A stretch of 64,000 bases of DNA from Chryseobacterium indologenes. Lineage in GTDB: Bacteria; Bacteroidota; Bacteroidia; Flavobacteriales; Weeksellaceae. The position numbers were made by a program, and so were the translations under genes. This document shows positions 40,069-48,843 of the stretch, piece by piece; the stretch's first letter is position 1; each line of letters opens with the position of its first letter. The notes below the pieces were generated by a model that saw only the letters and a list, made by a program, of their open reading frames with translations, had not been told where the DNA came from and did not search any database. The stretch is taken from contig CP065590.1 in the NCBI GenBank assembly GCA_016025055.1, positions 3,782,001 to 3,846,000 of the forward strand, read 5' to 3'.

Positions 40069-40878
40069 ATGATTCAACTAAAAACGATAGACGAGCTGCG
40101 TCTGATGAAGGAGAGCGCCCGATTGGTATCCAAGACCTTGGGAATGTTGGCAAAAGAAATTAAACCCGGAATTACTACTTTATATTTAGATAAACTGGCT
40201 CATGATTTTATCAAAGATCATGGAGCTGAACCTGCATTTTTAGGATATGGAGGGTTTCCCAACTCTTTGTGTATTTCCCCGAATGAGCAGGTTGTTCACG
40301 GGTTTCCCAATAATGAAGTGGTAAAAGAAGGTGATGTTCTTTCCGTAGACTGTGGAGTTATTTTGAACGGATTCGTGGGTGATCATGCCTATACTTTTGA
40401 AATCGGCGAGGTAAAGCCGGAGGTTAAAAAATTACTCCAGGTTACCAAAGAATCTCTTTACAAAGGGATTGAACAATGTATCAGAGGTAAAAGAATAGGA
40501 GATATTTCTCACGCTATTCAGGCGCATTGTGAAAAAGAAGGATACGGAGTCGTAAAAGAGCTTGTAGGGCATGGCTTGGGAAGAAAGATGCATGAGGACC
40601 CGCAAGTACCGAACTACGGAAGACAGGGAAGCGGAAAAGTGATCAAAGACGGTTTGGCAATTGCTATTGAACCGATGATTAACCTCGGAACGGAAAAAGT
40701 AAAATTCCATAATGACGGCTGGACGGTAACAACTTTGGATAATATGCCTTCTGCACACTTTGAACATGATGTAGCGGTGATCAATGGTAAACCTGTACTG
40801 CTTTCAACATTTGAATATGTTTACGAAGCTCTGGGTATTGTAAGTGACGAAGAAAAGCCGTTCCAACTGGATTTTTAA
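40069..40878 (+). CDS. map: Type I methionine aminopeptidase
   Basis: 269 residues with the five metal ligands of the pita-bread fold in their usual surroundings: VDCGV and GDHAYTFE (two Asp), GHGLGRKMHEDP (His), AIEPM (Glu) and FEHDVAV (Glu). It removes the initiator methionine from new proteins. Its TAA overlaps the ATG of the methyltransferase gene (TAATG), so the two are translationally coupled. Confidence 0.96.
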   Translation: MIQLKTIDELRLMKESARLVSKTLGMLAKEIKPGITTLYLDKLAHDFIKDHGAEPAFLGYGGFPNSLCISPNEQVVHGFPNNEVVKEGDVLSVDCGVILNGFVGDHAYTFEIGEVKPEVKKLLQVTKESLYKGIEQCIRGKRIGDISHAIQAHCEKEGYGVVKELVGHGLGRKMHEDPQVPNYGRQGSGKVIKDGLAIAIEPMINLGTEKVKFHNDGWTVTTLDNMPSAHFEHDVAVINGKPVLLSTFEYVYEALGIVSDEEKPFQLDF

Positions 40879-41645
40879 TGAAAAAGGTTACCAAGCTTTT
40901 ACTGAATAAAATTCCACGTCCGATGCTTATTAAAATGAGTATCTGGGCTCGCCCGTTGATCTATCAGTTTTTCAAAGGTGAAGAATTCTATGACCCTATT
41001 GATGGAAGATCTTACCGTAAATTCCTTCCTTACGGATATGGAAAACAAAGGGAAAACGCATTGTCTCCGGGAACACTGAGCCTGGAAAGACACCGTCAGA
41101 TGTGGTTGTATCTTCAGAATGAGACTGATTTTTTTATTAAAAGTTATAAAGTTCTGCATATCGCTCCCGAGCAGGAATTTCTGAGAAAGTTTAAGAGAAT
41201 GAGTAACCTGAATTATATTTCAGCAGATCTCTATTCTCCGATTGTAGATGTGAAAGCAGATATTCTTGACTTACCCTTTCCGGACGAAAGCTTTGATATT
41301 ATTTTCTGTAACCACGTGTTGGAACATATCGAAGACGATGCAAAAGCGATGAGCGAGCTGTACAGAGTGATGAAGCCCGGTGGATGGGGAATTTTTCAGG
41401 TTCCGATGAAAAACTCATTGGAAAAAACTTATGAAGATTTTACCATTACAGATCCGAAAGAACGTCAGAAACACTTTGGACAATATGATCATGTTCGCTG
41501 GTACGGGATGGATTATTTTGATCGTTTGAGAAATGCAGGTTTTGAAACTGATGCTAATTTCTATTCGCAGAAATTCTCTGAGGCAGAAATAAAAAAATAC
41601 GGGTTGAGGAGCAATGAAATCTTGCCTGTAGTCTATAAAAAATAA
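40878..41645 (+). CDS. Class I SAM-dependent methyltransferase
   Basis: 255 residues. The Rossmann-type domain begins near residue 90 with VLHIAPEQEF (motif I variant), then SADLYSP, DILDLPFPDESFDIIFCNHVLEHIEDD (motifs II-IV) and LYRVMKPGGWGIFQVP. It transfers a methyl group from S-adenosylmethionine to an unknown acceptor. The N-terminal 80 residues are specific to this group and resemble those of flavobacterial methyltransferases encoded next to map. Translational coupling with map suggests co-regulation with protein maturation but not a shared substrate. Confidence 0.9.
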   Translation: MKKVTKLLLNKIPRPMLIKMSIWARPLIYQFFKGEEFYDPIDGRSYRKFLPYGYGKQRENALSPGTLSLERHRQMWLYLQNETDFFIKSYKVLHIAPEQEFLRKFKRMSNLNYISADLYSPIVDVKADILDLPFPDESFDIIFCNHVLEHIEDDAKAMSELYRVMKPGGWGIFQVPMKNSLEKTYEDFTITDPKERQKHFGQYDHVRWYGMDYFDRLRNAGFETDANFYSQKFSEAEIKKYGLRSNEILPVVYKK

Positions 41646-41647
41646 GT

Positions 41648-41678
41648 AAACCCGTTCTCAAATGCTGAGAACGGGTTT
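41648..41678. terminator. Bidirectional terminator between convergent genes
   Basis: A 13-bp perfect stem (AAACCCGTTCTCA and its complement) with a 5-base loop, T-rich on both strands, serving the methyltransferase and the T9SS protein at 41686. Confidence 0.9.
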
Positions 41679-41685
41679 TATTTTT

Positions 41686-42393
41686 TTATTCTTTAGTAAA
41701 GGGAAAAGATTGGTAGTTTTCTACGATTAAAATATATTGTCCTTTTTGTAAACTGCTGGTATCAATGGATATTTTACGGTCACCGGTTTTGGTTTCAAAC
41801 ACCAGTTTTCCGGACAGGTCATATATTTTTAAAGGAAGATTTCTTTCAAGATTTTCTATCGTCACAACTTCTTTTACAGGATTTGGATATGCTTTAAATG
41901 TTTTCTTGACTGCTTTAACCTCCTGGGTACTCAGGTTAGCACTGTTATTATAGTAAATCTTATTCCCTGAAGGATCTGTAATAACCAGCGTTTTCGTATT
42001 ACCATTTGTTGTAATTTGGTAATTATACATGGATGCATAAGCGCCGTTGACATAAGTATCAATGTTTTTCTGGTCATAATTTCTTACAGGACCTGCATTC
42101 CCTCCGTTATAAAATAAAGCAGTAAATGACTGAGCCGTTTTCATGAGATTATTGCTGCCGGGTACGATAGAAAACAGCATGGTTGCTGTATTGTAGTACT
42201 TAGAGTTGATAACATAACTCAGGCCGCCTGCTGATGTAATTGTTGTTGCAGGAACTCCATTGTCAATTAAAGGAGTATTGGTAGTTTGTCCGCTGCTTGT
42301 TACCATCTTTGAAATATACCAGTTGTTACCAGTCAGCTCAGAAATTTGGGCAGATAATAGTCCACCTGCCAAAAGAAGTAGAAGTTTTTTCAC
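41686..42393 (-). CDS. T9SS-secreted hypothetical protein
   Basis: 235 residues from the GTG at 42393; upstream in-frame codons lie in or before the promoter element and are rejected. The signal peptide (to about residue 16, ending LLSAQ) is followed by a lipocalin-like small beta domain (LTGNNWYISKMV) of about 140 residues, then a T9SS type A sorting domain from AYPNPVKEVV to the end. It is expected to be released or surface-bound. LTGNNWYISKMV-type domains with this tail recur in Chryseobacterium; the function is unknown to me. Confidence 0.78.
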   Translation of the reverse strand: MKKLLLLLAGGLLSAQISELTGNNWYISKMVTSSGQTTNTPLIDNGVPATTITSAGGLSYVINSKYYNTATMLFSIVPGSNNLMKTAQSFTALFYNGGNAGPVRNYDQKNIDTYVNGAYASMYNYQITTNGNTKTLVITDPSGNKIYYNNSANLSTQEVKAVKKTFKAYPNPVKEVVTIENLERNLPLKIYDLSGKLVFETKTGDRKISIDTSSLQKGQYILIVENYQSFPFTKE

Positions 42394-42409
42394 GGTTAAA
42401 AATTTACGG

Positions 42410-42417
42410 CAAAGATA
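42410..42417 (-). promoter_or_regulatory. -7 promoter element of the 41686 gene
   Basis: The minus strand reads TATCTTTG (TAnnTTTG), ending 16 bases before the GTG start at 42393. It decides the start codon. Confidence 0.6.
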
Positions 42418-42437
42418 TAAAAAGGATTTATAAAGCA

Positions 42438-42464
42438 AAACCGTCTCCACACTGAAGACGGTTT
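42438..42464 (-). terminator. Terminator of the SMR exporter gene
   Basis: AAACCGTCT and AGACGGTTT form a 9-bp stem with a 9-base loop, followed on the minus strand by TGCTTTAT. Confidence 0.75.
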
Positions 42465-42516
42465 CAATTTAATATAGATAGATGTTTATGCCTTTTTGAA
42501 GGGTAAATGCACCGTT

Positions 42517-42849
42517 TTAATGGGATGAGGAAACAGCCTTTAATCCAACCACAGAACCGATTAAGGTCACAATAAAAAATATTCTCCAGAAACTTACAGG
42601 ATCCTTAAAGAAGAAAATACCCATTAAAGCAGTTCCTACGGCTCCGATTCCTGTCCATACCGCATATGCAGTACCGATAGGCAATGTCTGAGTAGCTTTG
42701 ATCAGCAAAAGCATACTGATAGTCATCGTTATCAGGAATCCTGTGTACCAAAGGTACATTTCCGTTCCTGATGTTTCTTTAGCCTTTCCTAAACATGAGG
42801 CAAAGGCCACTTCAAATAATCCTGCGATAACTAATATAATCCAATTCAT
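42517..42849 (-). CDS. Small multidrug resistance family exporter (SugE/Gdx-like)
   Basis: 110 residues with four membrane helices. The first has the membrane-embedded Glu (Glu13 in GLFEVAFAS), needed for proton coupling. The GTAYAVWTGIGAVGTALMGI helix is nearly invariant in SugE/Gdx guanidinium exporters and also close to QacE. These work as dual-topology dimers. No guanidine riboswitch was recognised upstream. The Crp-type gene 332 bases upstream on the same strand may or may not regulate it. Confidence 0.9.
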   Translation of the reverse strand: MNWIILVIAGLFEVAFASCLGKAKETSGTEMYLWYTGFLITMTISMLLLIKATQTLPIGTAYAVWTGIGAVGTALMGIFFFKDPVSFWRIFFIVTLIGSVVGLKAVSSSH

Positions 42850-43047
42850 TTTTTAAATTTTTCTTCTGCAAATTTCAGAATTTGAAGGGATAAAAAATTT
42901 TACAATTGTTAAAAAATGATTTTTTGAAACGGAAGAAGGATGCTGGAGGCTGAAGTAGTGGTAGTTTGTATGAATGATTATCTGTTTGCAATACTCTTAG
43001 AAACAATGATCAATATTGATATCATGAAGCTATTACATCAATAGAAA

Positions 43048-43102
43048 CGGACTTCAGTCCGCTTTCCATATCAAAAATATCAAATCAATTGGCTTCAGCC
43101 AA
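43048..43102. repeat. Pair of short REP-like hairpins in an intergenic gap
   Basis: CGGACT-TC-AGTCCG (43048-43061) and TTGGCT-TC-AGCCAA (43089-43102) are two palindromic hairpins sharing a CTTCAG core, 27 bases apart. They lie in the 332-base gap 42850-43181, which holds no other recognisable feature. Similar intergenic palindromes occur in Chryseobacterium genomes, as far as I recall. No other copy was noticed in this window. Confidence 0.5.
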
Positions 43103-43181
43103 AACTTAAAATATCCTGAATATAATAAAAGCCCCGATACGTTCACGGATTATAGGGAATTTCATCCTTACAACGTTCCTT

Positions 43182-43745
43182 TTATTTAATTTCCGCCCGG
43201 ATCCTGCTCAGGCTTACCTGTGTAATTCCTAGATAAGAGGCGATATGCCCAAGCTGAACCCTTTTCAACAGATCAGGCTGGTACTGGATAATATCTTTGT
43301 AGCGTTCCAGCGAAGTTTTGAATTGTCTTGAGATGATCAGTTCCTCAGATTTTATCATTTCAGCTTCCGCAAGCTTTCTGCCCCAGTTCGCAATATGTAT
43401 ATCTTCATTGAACAGTTTTTTCAGGTTTACGGTTTCCATTCTGTAGAGATCACAGTCTTCTAGAAGTTCAATGCTTTCATAGCCCGGCTTTTCTTCCACA
43501 TAGCTTTTCATGGAAAGCACAGATTGACCTTCACTTCCAAACCAGAAAGTAATGTCATTGTCTGATGTCGGAGAATAAGCCCGGGCAATACCTTTCCGGA
43601 TAAAATAGAGGTAGGGGATCACTTTATCGGCTTCCATCAGGCAAAAACCTTTAGGATACGAAACTTCTGTAATGTGTTCTTTTAAACTCGCTTTAGATGC
43701 TTCAGGCAGAATGTAAATCTGGTCGAGAATCTGGTCTATATTCAT
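43182..43745 (-). CDS. Crp/Fnr-family transcriptional regulator
   Basis: 187 residues: a cyclic-nucleotide-binding-type beta-roll (about 20-115, with YPKGFCLMEADKVIPYLYFIRKG) and a C-terminal helix-turn-helix (LGHIASYLGITQVSLSRIRAEI). The phosphate-binding cassette of true cAMP receptors is not conserved, so the ligand is unknown. Members of this size are numerous in Bacteroidota and usually local regulators. It lies upstream of the SMR exporter on the same strand but separated by 332 bases. Confidence 0.88.
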   Translation of the reverse strand: MNIDQILDQIYILPEASKASLKEHITEVSYPKGFCLMEADKVIPYLYFIRKGIARAYSPTSDNDITFWFGSEGQSVLSMKSYVEEKPGYESIELLEDCDLYRMETVNLKKLFNEDIHIANWGRKLAEAEMIKSEELIISRQFKTSLERYKDIIQYQPDLLKRVQLGHIASYLGITQVSLSRIRAEIK

Positions 43746-44024
43746 AAAGATGAATTCTAATAGTCAAAAATATCAGTTTTAAGTAATGCAATACAATTAT
43801 TTTATGGTTTTTGTGATAAAAATGAGTCTTTGCTACGATCTAACAGGGAATCTACTGCCAGCGATGATATCTTTAAAACGGGCACGTGTTTTTTTATATT
43901 TCGTACCTTTTATTTTCAAAATCTTAATTGCCCTAATTTCCTTCTATACCAGCATATACGACCCTATAAGTCTCTTTTTTCTTTTAAATGTTGAGATTAA
44001 CCGTAAAGACCGATTTTGTTTTAC

Positions 44025-44032
44025 TAACTTTG
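44025..44032 (+). promoter_or_regulatory. -7 promoter element of era
   Basis: TAACTTTG matches TAnnTTTG and ends 20 bases before ATG 44053. It lies inside the longer open frame that begins at 43786, so that upstream extension is not translated. The rest of the gap 43746-44052 shows no gene. Confidence 0.65.
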
Positions 44033-44052
44033 CAGTTCGTAATATTATTTTT

Positions 44053-44856
44053 ATGCACAAAGCTGGATTTGTAAATATAGTTGGAAAGCCCAATGCCGGA
44101 AAATCAACACTGCTTAACCAATTAATGGGAGAGAAGCTGGCGATTGTAACGCAGAAGGCTCAGACAACACGTCACAGAATTTTTGGTATTTATAACGAAG
44201 AAGATCTTCAGATCGTATTTTCAGATACTCCCGGAGTACTGGATCCTAAATACGGACTTCAGGAGAAAATGATGGATTTTGTTAAAGACTCATTACAGGA
44301 TGCCGATGTTTTCCTGTTTATTGTAGATGTTACCGATAAAGCGGAACCTTCAGAATTTCTGATTGATAAATTAAACAAAATTCCTGTACCTGTACTTCTT
44401 TTATTAAACAAAGTAGATCAGACCGATCAGGCAGGCCTTGAAAAACTGGTTGAGGACTGGCACAACAGAATTCCAAAAGCTGAAATTCTTCCCATTTCCG
44501 CATTGAATGCCTTTAATACGGAAATTATTTTACCTAAAATTAAATCCTTACTTCCCGAAAGTCCTCCATATTATGATAAAGACCAATTTACAGATAAGCC
44601 TGAAAGGTTTTTTGTGAATGAGGCGATCCGTGAAAAAATTCTTTTAAATTATGATAAAGAAATTCCTTATTCTGTAGAAGTCGTTACTGAACAGTTTAAA
44701 GAAAAAGAAGGAATTATCTTTATAGATTCTATCATCTATGTTGAAAGAGATACCCAGAAAGGGATTATCATCGGGCATAAGGGAGAGGCGATCAAGAAAG
44801 TAGGAACTGATGCAAGACTGGATCTTGAAAAATTCTTTTCAAAAAAATTCACTTAA
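44053..44856 (+). CDS. era: GTPase Era
   Basis: 267 residues from ATG 44053, the family start (MHKAGFVNIVGKPNAGKS). The G-domain motifs are G1 GKPNAGKST, G2 with TTRHR, G3 DTPG and G4 NKVD, and the C-terminal KH domain contains GIIIGHKGEAIKKVGTDAR. Era binds 16S rRNA and acts in 30S ribosome assembly. The open frame continues 89 codons upstream, but its sequence is unlike Era and contains the promoter. Confidence 0.97.
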   Translation: MHKAGFVNIVGKPNAGKSTLLNQLMGEKLAIVTQKAQTTRHRIFGIYNEEDLQIVFSDTPGVLDPKYGLQEKMMDFVKDSLQDADVFLFIVDVTDKAEPSEFLIDKLNKIPVPVLLLLNKVDQTDQAGLEKLVEDWHNRIPKAEILPISALNAFNTEIILPKIKSLLPESPPYYDKDQFTDKPERFFVNEAIREKILLNYDKEIPYSVEVVTEQFKEKEGIIFIDSIIYVERDTQKGIIIGHKGEAIKKVGTDARLDLEKFFSKKFT

Positions 44857-44994
44857 ATTTATTTGTAAAAGTGAAAAAGGATTGGAGAAAGAACGACCGC
44901 GATTTAAAAAATTTCGGGTACCGATAAACTAAAAAGCTCCCAAACCCCTTTGTATTAAAAGATTTTCATTACCTTAGTCTAAATTTTTTAGTAA

Positions 44995-45423
44995 ATGAAC
45001 TATAATAATTCAAATTCGAGCTCAATACTTAAAGATATTATTTTATTGGCAGTAAGGGTGTTCATTGGTTTTGCAATGCTGTCTCATGGGTTTCCCAAGC
45101 TTCAGACCCTGTTGGCAGGTGGTAAAATCGAATTCTTTGATTTTATGGGGATGGGACCGCAGATCTCACTGATTCTGACAGTTTTTGCTGAATTTGTATG
45201 TTCTATTTTACTGATATTGGGACTTTTTACAAGAGTTTCTTTAGGATTTCTGATTTTTACAATGGCAATAGCAGCTTTTGTGGTTCACGGATCAGACCCT
45301 TTTGAAAAAAGAGAAATGGCTCTTGTTTACCTCTCCGTATACTTGTTGTTAATAACATGCGGAGCCGGAAAGTTTTCTGTGGATTATATGATAGAAAAAA
45401 GGAAAAGAGCCTCAGACTGGTAA
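44995..45423 (+). CDS. DoxX-family membrane protein
   Basis: 142 residues with four membrane helices; ILLAVRVFIGFAMLSHGFPKLQ and FFDFMGMG are the DoxX-family signature. DoxX-like proteins occur in respiratory and redox-stress settings, but the reaction is not defined for this subgroup. It lies 138 bases after era with a terminator downstream, and is probably its own unit. Confidence 0.88.
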   Translation: MNYNNSNSSSILKDIILLAVRVFIGFAMLSHGFPKLQTLLAGGKIEFFDFMGMGPQISLILTVFAEFVCSILLILGLFTRVSLGFLIFTMAIAAFVVHGSDPFEKREMALVYLSVYLLLITCGAGKFSVDYMIEKRKRASDW

Positions 45424-45442
45424 ACATTTAAGTTTAAAATAT

Positions 45443-45471
45443 AAATTGCACTTCAATTTGAAGTGCAATTT
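45443..45471 (+). terminator. Terminator of the DoxX gene
   Basis: AAATTGCACTTCAA pairs with TTGAAGTGCAATTT and a T run follows, 20 bases after the stop. Confidence 0.85.
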
Positions 45472-45585
45472 TTTATAATCCCTGACAAGGATATGAAGAA
45501 AGTAATTATGACACTATGTGGTGTGTTATTTTGTTGTTTTTATAAATCTCTTAAAATTCACTACATTCGTAGAAAATGAATTTTA

Positions 45586-47988
45586 ATGAAGATAAAACTG
45601 ACTATTTGCCTTCTGGCATTTCTCAATTTCTACGATGCACAGGAGAATATTACTTATCAAAAACCTTCCTCAGAAATCCTGAAACTGGCTGACTACCAAA
45701 GACCGCCAAGTGTCATGATGAACAATAAAAAGGACTGGGTGGTTTTTACCTACCGACCGACTTATAAAACACTGCAGGATCTTAGTCAGCAGGAAATGAA
45801 ACTGGGTGGACTAAGAATTAATCCTGTTACCAATATTGCAAGTACTGCAACATATTTCAATGATTTGAAGATCAGAAAGATCAACGATAAAAATGAAATA
45901 CAGGTAAAAAATATGCCTGCAGATGCGAAGATCACCTACATTTCATTTTCACCGGATGAAAAAAAACTGGCTTTTACCAATACAACCACTAAAGGAGTGG
46001 AGCTTTGGGTGATCGACTTGGAAAATGCATCTGCAAAAAAAATATCTGAAGACAACCTGAATGCTAACCTGGGAGTGCCGTATTTATGGGCTAATGATTC
46101 ACAAAGTTTATTGATTAAAAAACTTCCTCAAAACAGACCTGCACTAATTGATGCGAGCAAAGATTTGCCGACAGGACCAATTGTTTCTACTGCTGATGGA
46201 AAAGTGTCTCAGAACAGAACTTACCAGGATCTTCTGAAGAATCCTCAGGATGAAAAAAACTTCGAAGTTCTTACCGCTTCAGAAATCAATAGCGTAGATT
46301 TTAACGGTAATCAGAAAAAACTAAAAGATCAGGATATGTATGCCAACCTGAGTTTTTCTCCAGACGGGAACTACCTGCTCGCTACAGTTTTTAAAAAACC
46401 GTTTTCCTATATCGTTCCACTGGATCGATTTCCTATGACGACCACGGTATACGATAAAAATGGGAATACGGTAAAAGTCGTAAACGAAGTTCCCCTGAAT
46501 GAAATTATGCCAAAGGGTTTTTCTTCGGTAAGAACAGGAAAAAGGGATATGACATGGAGAAACGATGCACCGGCAACATTAGTTTTTGCTGAAGCGCGTG
46601 ATGGCGGTGATCAGCATAAAAAAGCAGAATACAGAGATGAGATCTTTACCTGGGAAGCACCGTTTACAGCTGCTCCAAAATCTTTTTTTAAGACCAAGCA
46701 AAGATACGAAGATGTAGAATGGACAAACGATCATTATGCCATCATTTCAGAAAGCTGGTATGATACCAGAAATACTAAATCTTTCCTGGTCGACCTTAAT
46801 AACGGAGAATCAAAGGTAATCGATGATAGAAATTCTCAGGATGTTTACAGTGATCCGGGACATTTTAATACCGTCAAAAACCACTATGGAAGAACTGTTA
46901 TAGATATGAAAGGCGGAAAAGCGTATCTGATTGGGGCAGGGTTTACTAAAGACGGTCAGCATCCTTTTATTGATGAAATGGATGTGAAGTCATTGAAGAA
47001 GAAAAGATGGTATACTTCAAATCTTAAAAATGCTAAAGAAGCTATTGTTGATATTTTAAATCCTTCAAAAGGAGAAATTTTAACAACTCAGCAGTCGCCG
47101 AGCGAATATCCGAATTATTTTAAAAAGAGCATCAAATCCAATAAAGTACAGGCTGTAACCCATTTTGTCAATCCTTTCGAAAGTATGAAGGATGTGTATA
47201 AAGAAGTGATTACTTATAAAAGAAATGACGGGGTAACGCTGACGGGCACACTTTATCTTCCTGCTCACTATGACAGAAAGGCGAAAACAGAAAAACTTCC
47301 TTTACTGATCTGGGCTTATCCGAGAGAGTATAAGGATGCAAATACTGCCGGGCAGAGTACGCAGAATCCCAATGATTTTACATTTCCTTACTATGGATCT
47401 TTTGTTTATTGGGTAACAAAAGGCTATGCTGTTTTGGATAATGCTGCTTTCCCAATTATCGGAGAAGGAAAAACAGAGCCTAATGATACTTTTCTTACAC
47501 AATTGGTGGCGAATGCTGATGCCGCAATCAAAGCAGTAGATCAATTAGGATATATCGACAAAAAGAAGGTGGCTGTAGGAGGACATTCATACGGAGCCTT
47601 TATGACGGCTAATCTGCTGACGCATTCTGATCTTTTTGCCTGTGGTATTGCCAGAAGTGGTGCGTATAACAGAACATTGACACCATTCGGTTTCCAAAGT
47701 GAGCAAAGAAATTATTGGGATGTTCCTGAAATTTATAACACGATGTCGCCGTTTATGCATGCAGATAAGATGAAAACACCGCTTCTTCTGATCCATGGTG
47801 ATGCAGACAACAATCCGGGTACATTTACATTGCAGACAGAAAGATATTTCCAGGCTCTGAAAAACCTCGGAGCTCCGGTGAAGATGGTGCTTCTTCCAAA
47901 AGAATCCCACAGCTACCAGGCTAAAGAAAATATCATGCATGTTTTGTGGGAGCAGGACCAGTTCCTTGAAAAATGTCTGAAAAAATAA
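45586..47988 (+). CDS. S9-family prolyl oligopeptidase-like exopeptidase
   Basis: 800 residues. A signal peptide (1-18, ending FYDAQ) precedes a beta-propeller-type region (about 30-530; SFSPDEKKLAFT, LSFSPDGNYLLATV) and the C-terminal alpha/beta hydrolase. The catalytic Ser668 lies in GGHSYGAF, the Asp in LLIHGDADNNPGT and the His in ESHSYQ. Such enzymes cleave dipeptides or acyl-peptides from short peptides in the periplasm of Bacteroidota. It is a single gene with a terminator directly after it. No good promoter match was found. Confidence 0.93.
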   Translation: MKIKLTICLLAFLNFYDAQENITYQKPSSEILKLADYQRPPSVMMNNKKDWVVFTYRPTYKTLQDLSQQEMKLGGLRINPVTNIASTATYFNDLKIRKINDKNEIQVKNMPADAKITYISFSPDEKKLAFTNTTTKGVELWVIDLENASAKKISEDNLNANLGVPYLWANDSQSLLIKKLPQNRPALIDASKDLPTGPIVSTADGKVSQNRTYQDLLKNPQDEKNFEVLTASEINSVDFNGNQKKLKDQDMYANLSFSPDGNYLLATVFKKPFSYIVPLDRFPMTTTVYDKNGNTVKVVNEVPLNEIMPKGFSSVRTGKRDMTWRNDAPATLVFAEARDGGDQHKKAEYRDEIFTWEAPFTAAPKSFFKTKQRYEDVEWTNDHYAIISESWYDTRNTKSFLVDLNNGESKVIDDRNSQDVYSDPGHFNTVKNHYGRTVIDMKGGKAYLIGAGFTKDGQHPFIDEMDVKSLKKKRWYTSNLKNAKEAIVDILNPSKGEILTTQQSPSEYPNYFKKSIKSNKVQAVTHFVNPFESMKDVYKEVITYKRNDGVTLTGTLYLPAHYDRKAKTEKLPLLIWAYPREYKDANTAGQSTQNPNDFTFPYYGSFVYWVTKGYAVLDNAAFPIIGEGKTEPNDTFLTQLVANADAAIKAVDQLGYIDKKKVAVGGHSYGAFMTANLLTHSDLFACGIARSGAYNRTLTPFGFQSEQRNYWDVPEIYNTMSPFMHADKMKTPLLLIHGDADNNPGTFTLQTERYFQALKNLGAPVKMVLLPKESHSYQAKENIMHVLWEQDQFLEKCLKK

Positions 47989-47993
47989 TAATT

Positions 47994-48026
47994 AAATAGG
48001 CTGTTTTATCATAAAACAGCCTATTT
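47994..48026. terminator. Terminator between convergent S9 peptidase and HAD genes
   Basis: AAATAGGCTGTTTTAT and its complement form a near-perfect palindrome around C48010, T-rich downstream on both strands. Confidence 0.85.
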
Positions 48027-48077
48027 TCATTGAAAAATATAATAAGGAGTTTTAGGTATTGCTACCTGAGACTGAAT

Positions 48078-48767
48078 TTAAAGATACTGCATAATTTCAT
48101 CAATACTTTTAAGTTCTACAAAATGCTCATGTTCCAGATTGCTCGCATGTTGCTCATGCGTCCATGTCACATGATACGGAATGTGTGCTGCAGATCCGCC
48201 GATTTCCAATACCGGTAAAATATCTGATTTTATTGAATTTCCAAGCATCAGAAAATTTTCCGGCTGGCAGTCGAGATGCTTTAAAAGTTTTTTATAATCG
48301 CTGTTTTTTTTATCACTCATAATCTCGATGTGATGAAAGAAGCCTTCCAGCCCTGAATTTTTAAGTTTGCGTTCCTGATCCAGAAGATCGCCTTTTGTGG
48401 CGACTACGAGTCTGTATTTTCCTTTTAGGCTTTCAAGCGTCTGTGTAACTCCGTCCAGAAGTTCTATGGGTTTTTGAAGCAATTCCTGCCCCAGTTCAAT
48501 AGCTTTGCTTACTAACTGCAATGAGGCTGTGCCATTGGAGACCCTGTTGATGGTTTCCACCATGCAAAGCATAAAGCCTTTTACTCCGTAGCCATACAAA
48601 TGCAGGTTTTGCATTTCCGTTGTAAAAAGTTCCTGTGATACAGAATGTTGTGGCAGATAATCTTCAAGTAATATACAGAATTCTCTTTCCGCTTCCTGAA
48701 AATAAGGTTCATTGATCCAAAGCGTATCATCGGCATCAAAAGCAATCGTCGTGATATGATTATTCAT
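48078..48767 (-). CDS. HAD-family hydrolase
   Basis: 229 residues from ATG 48767 (MNNHITTIAFDADDTLW). Motif I is DADDTLW, motif II VVATKG, motif III the Lys in SDKKNSDYKK and motif IV the acidic end of NSIKSDILP. A helical cap lies between motifs I and II, so it is a small-molecule phosphatase of the HAD-IA type. The substrate is unknown. An upstream ATG (48794) would add nine non-conserved residues. Confidence 0.85.
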   Translation of the reverse strand: MNNHITTIAFDADDTLWINEPYFQEAEREFCILLEDYLPQHSVSQELFTTEMQNLHLYGYGVKGFMLCMVETINRVSNGTASLQLVSKAIELGQELLQKPIELLDGVTQTLESLKGKYRLVVATKGDLLDQERKLKNSGLEGFFHHIEIMSDKKNSDYKKLLKHLDCQPENFLMLGNSIKSDILPVLEIGGSAAHIPYHVTWTHEQHASNLEHEHFVELKSIDEIMQYL

Positions 48768-48843
48768 TTTTGTTTTGTAATTTTCCGTTTTCAAAATTCA
48801 ACATAAAAAATAAATCAGACAAGGACATTTGTCCCGGATCACT

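Noticed and set aside
42850-43047. Guanidine riboswitch upstream of the SMR exporter
   Set aside because: No recognisable riboswitch core is visible between the exporter start and the hairpin pair.
43786-44052. 89-codon in-frame extension upstream of era
   Set aside because: It contains the era promoter element and is unlike Era proteins.
44871-44927. GTG-started 18-codon frame after era
   Set aside because: Charged short peptide with no motif, and no terminator or promoter of its own; chance cannot be excluded.
45493-45579. 28-residue frame beginning MKKVIMTLCGVLF before the S9 peptidase gene
   Set aside because: Looks like a signal peptide fragment, but it is too short to judge; no promoter motif or partner.
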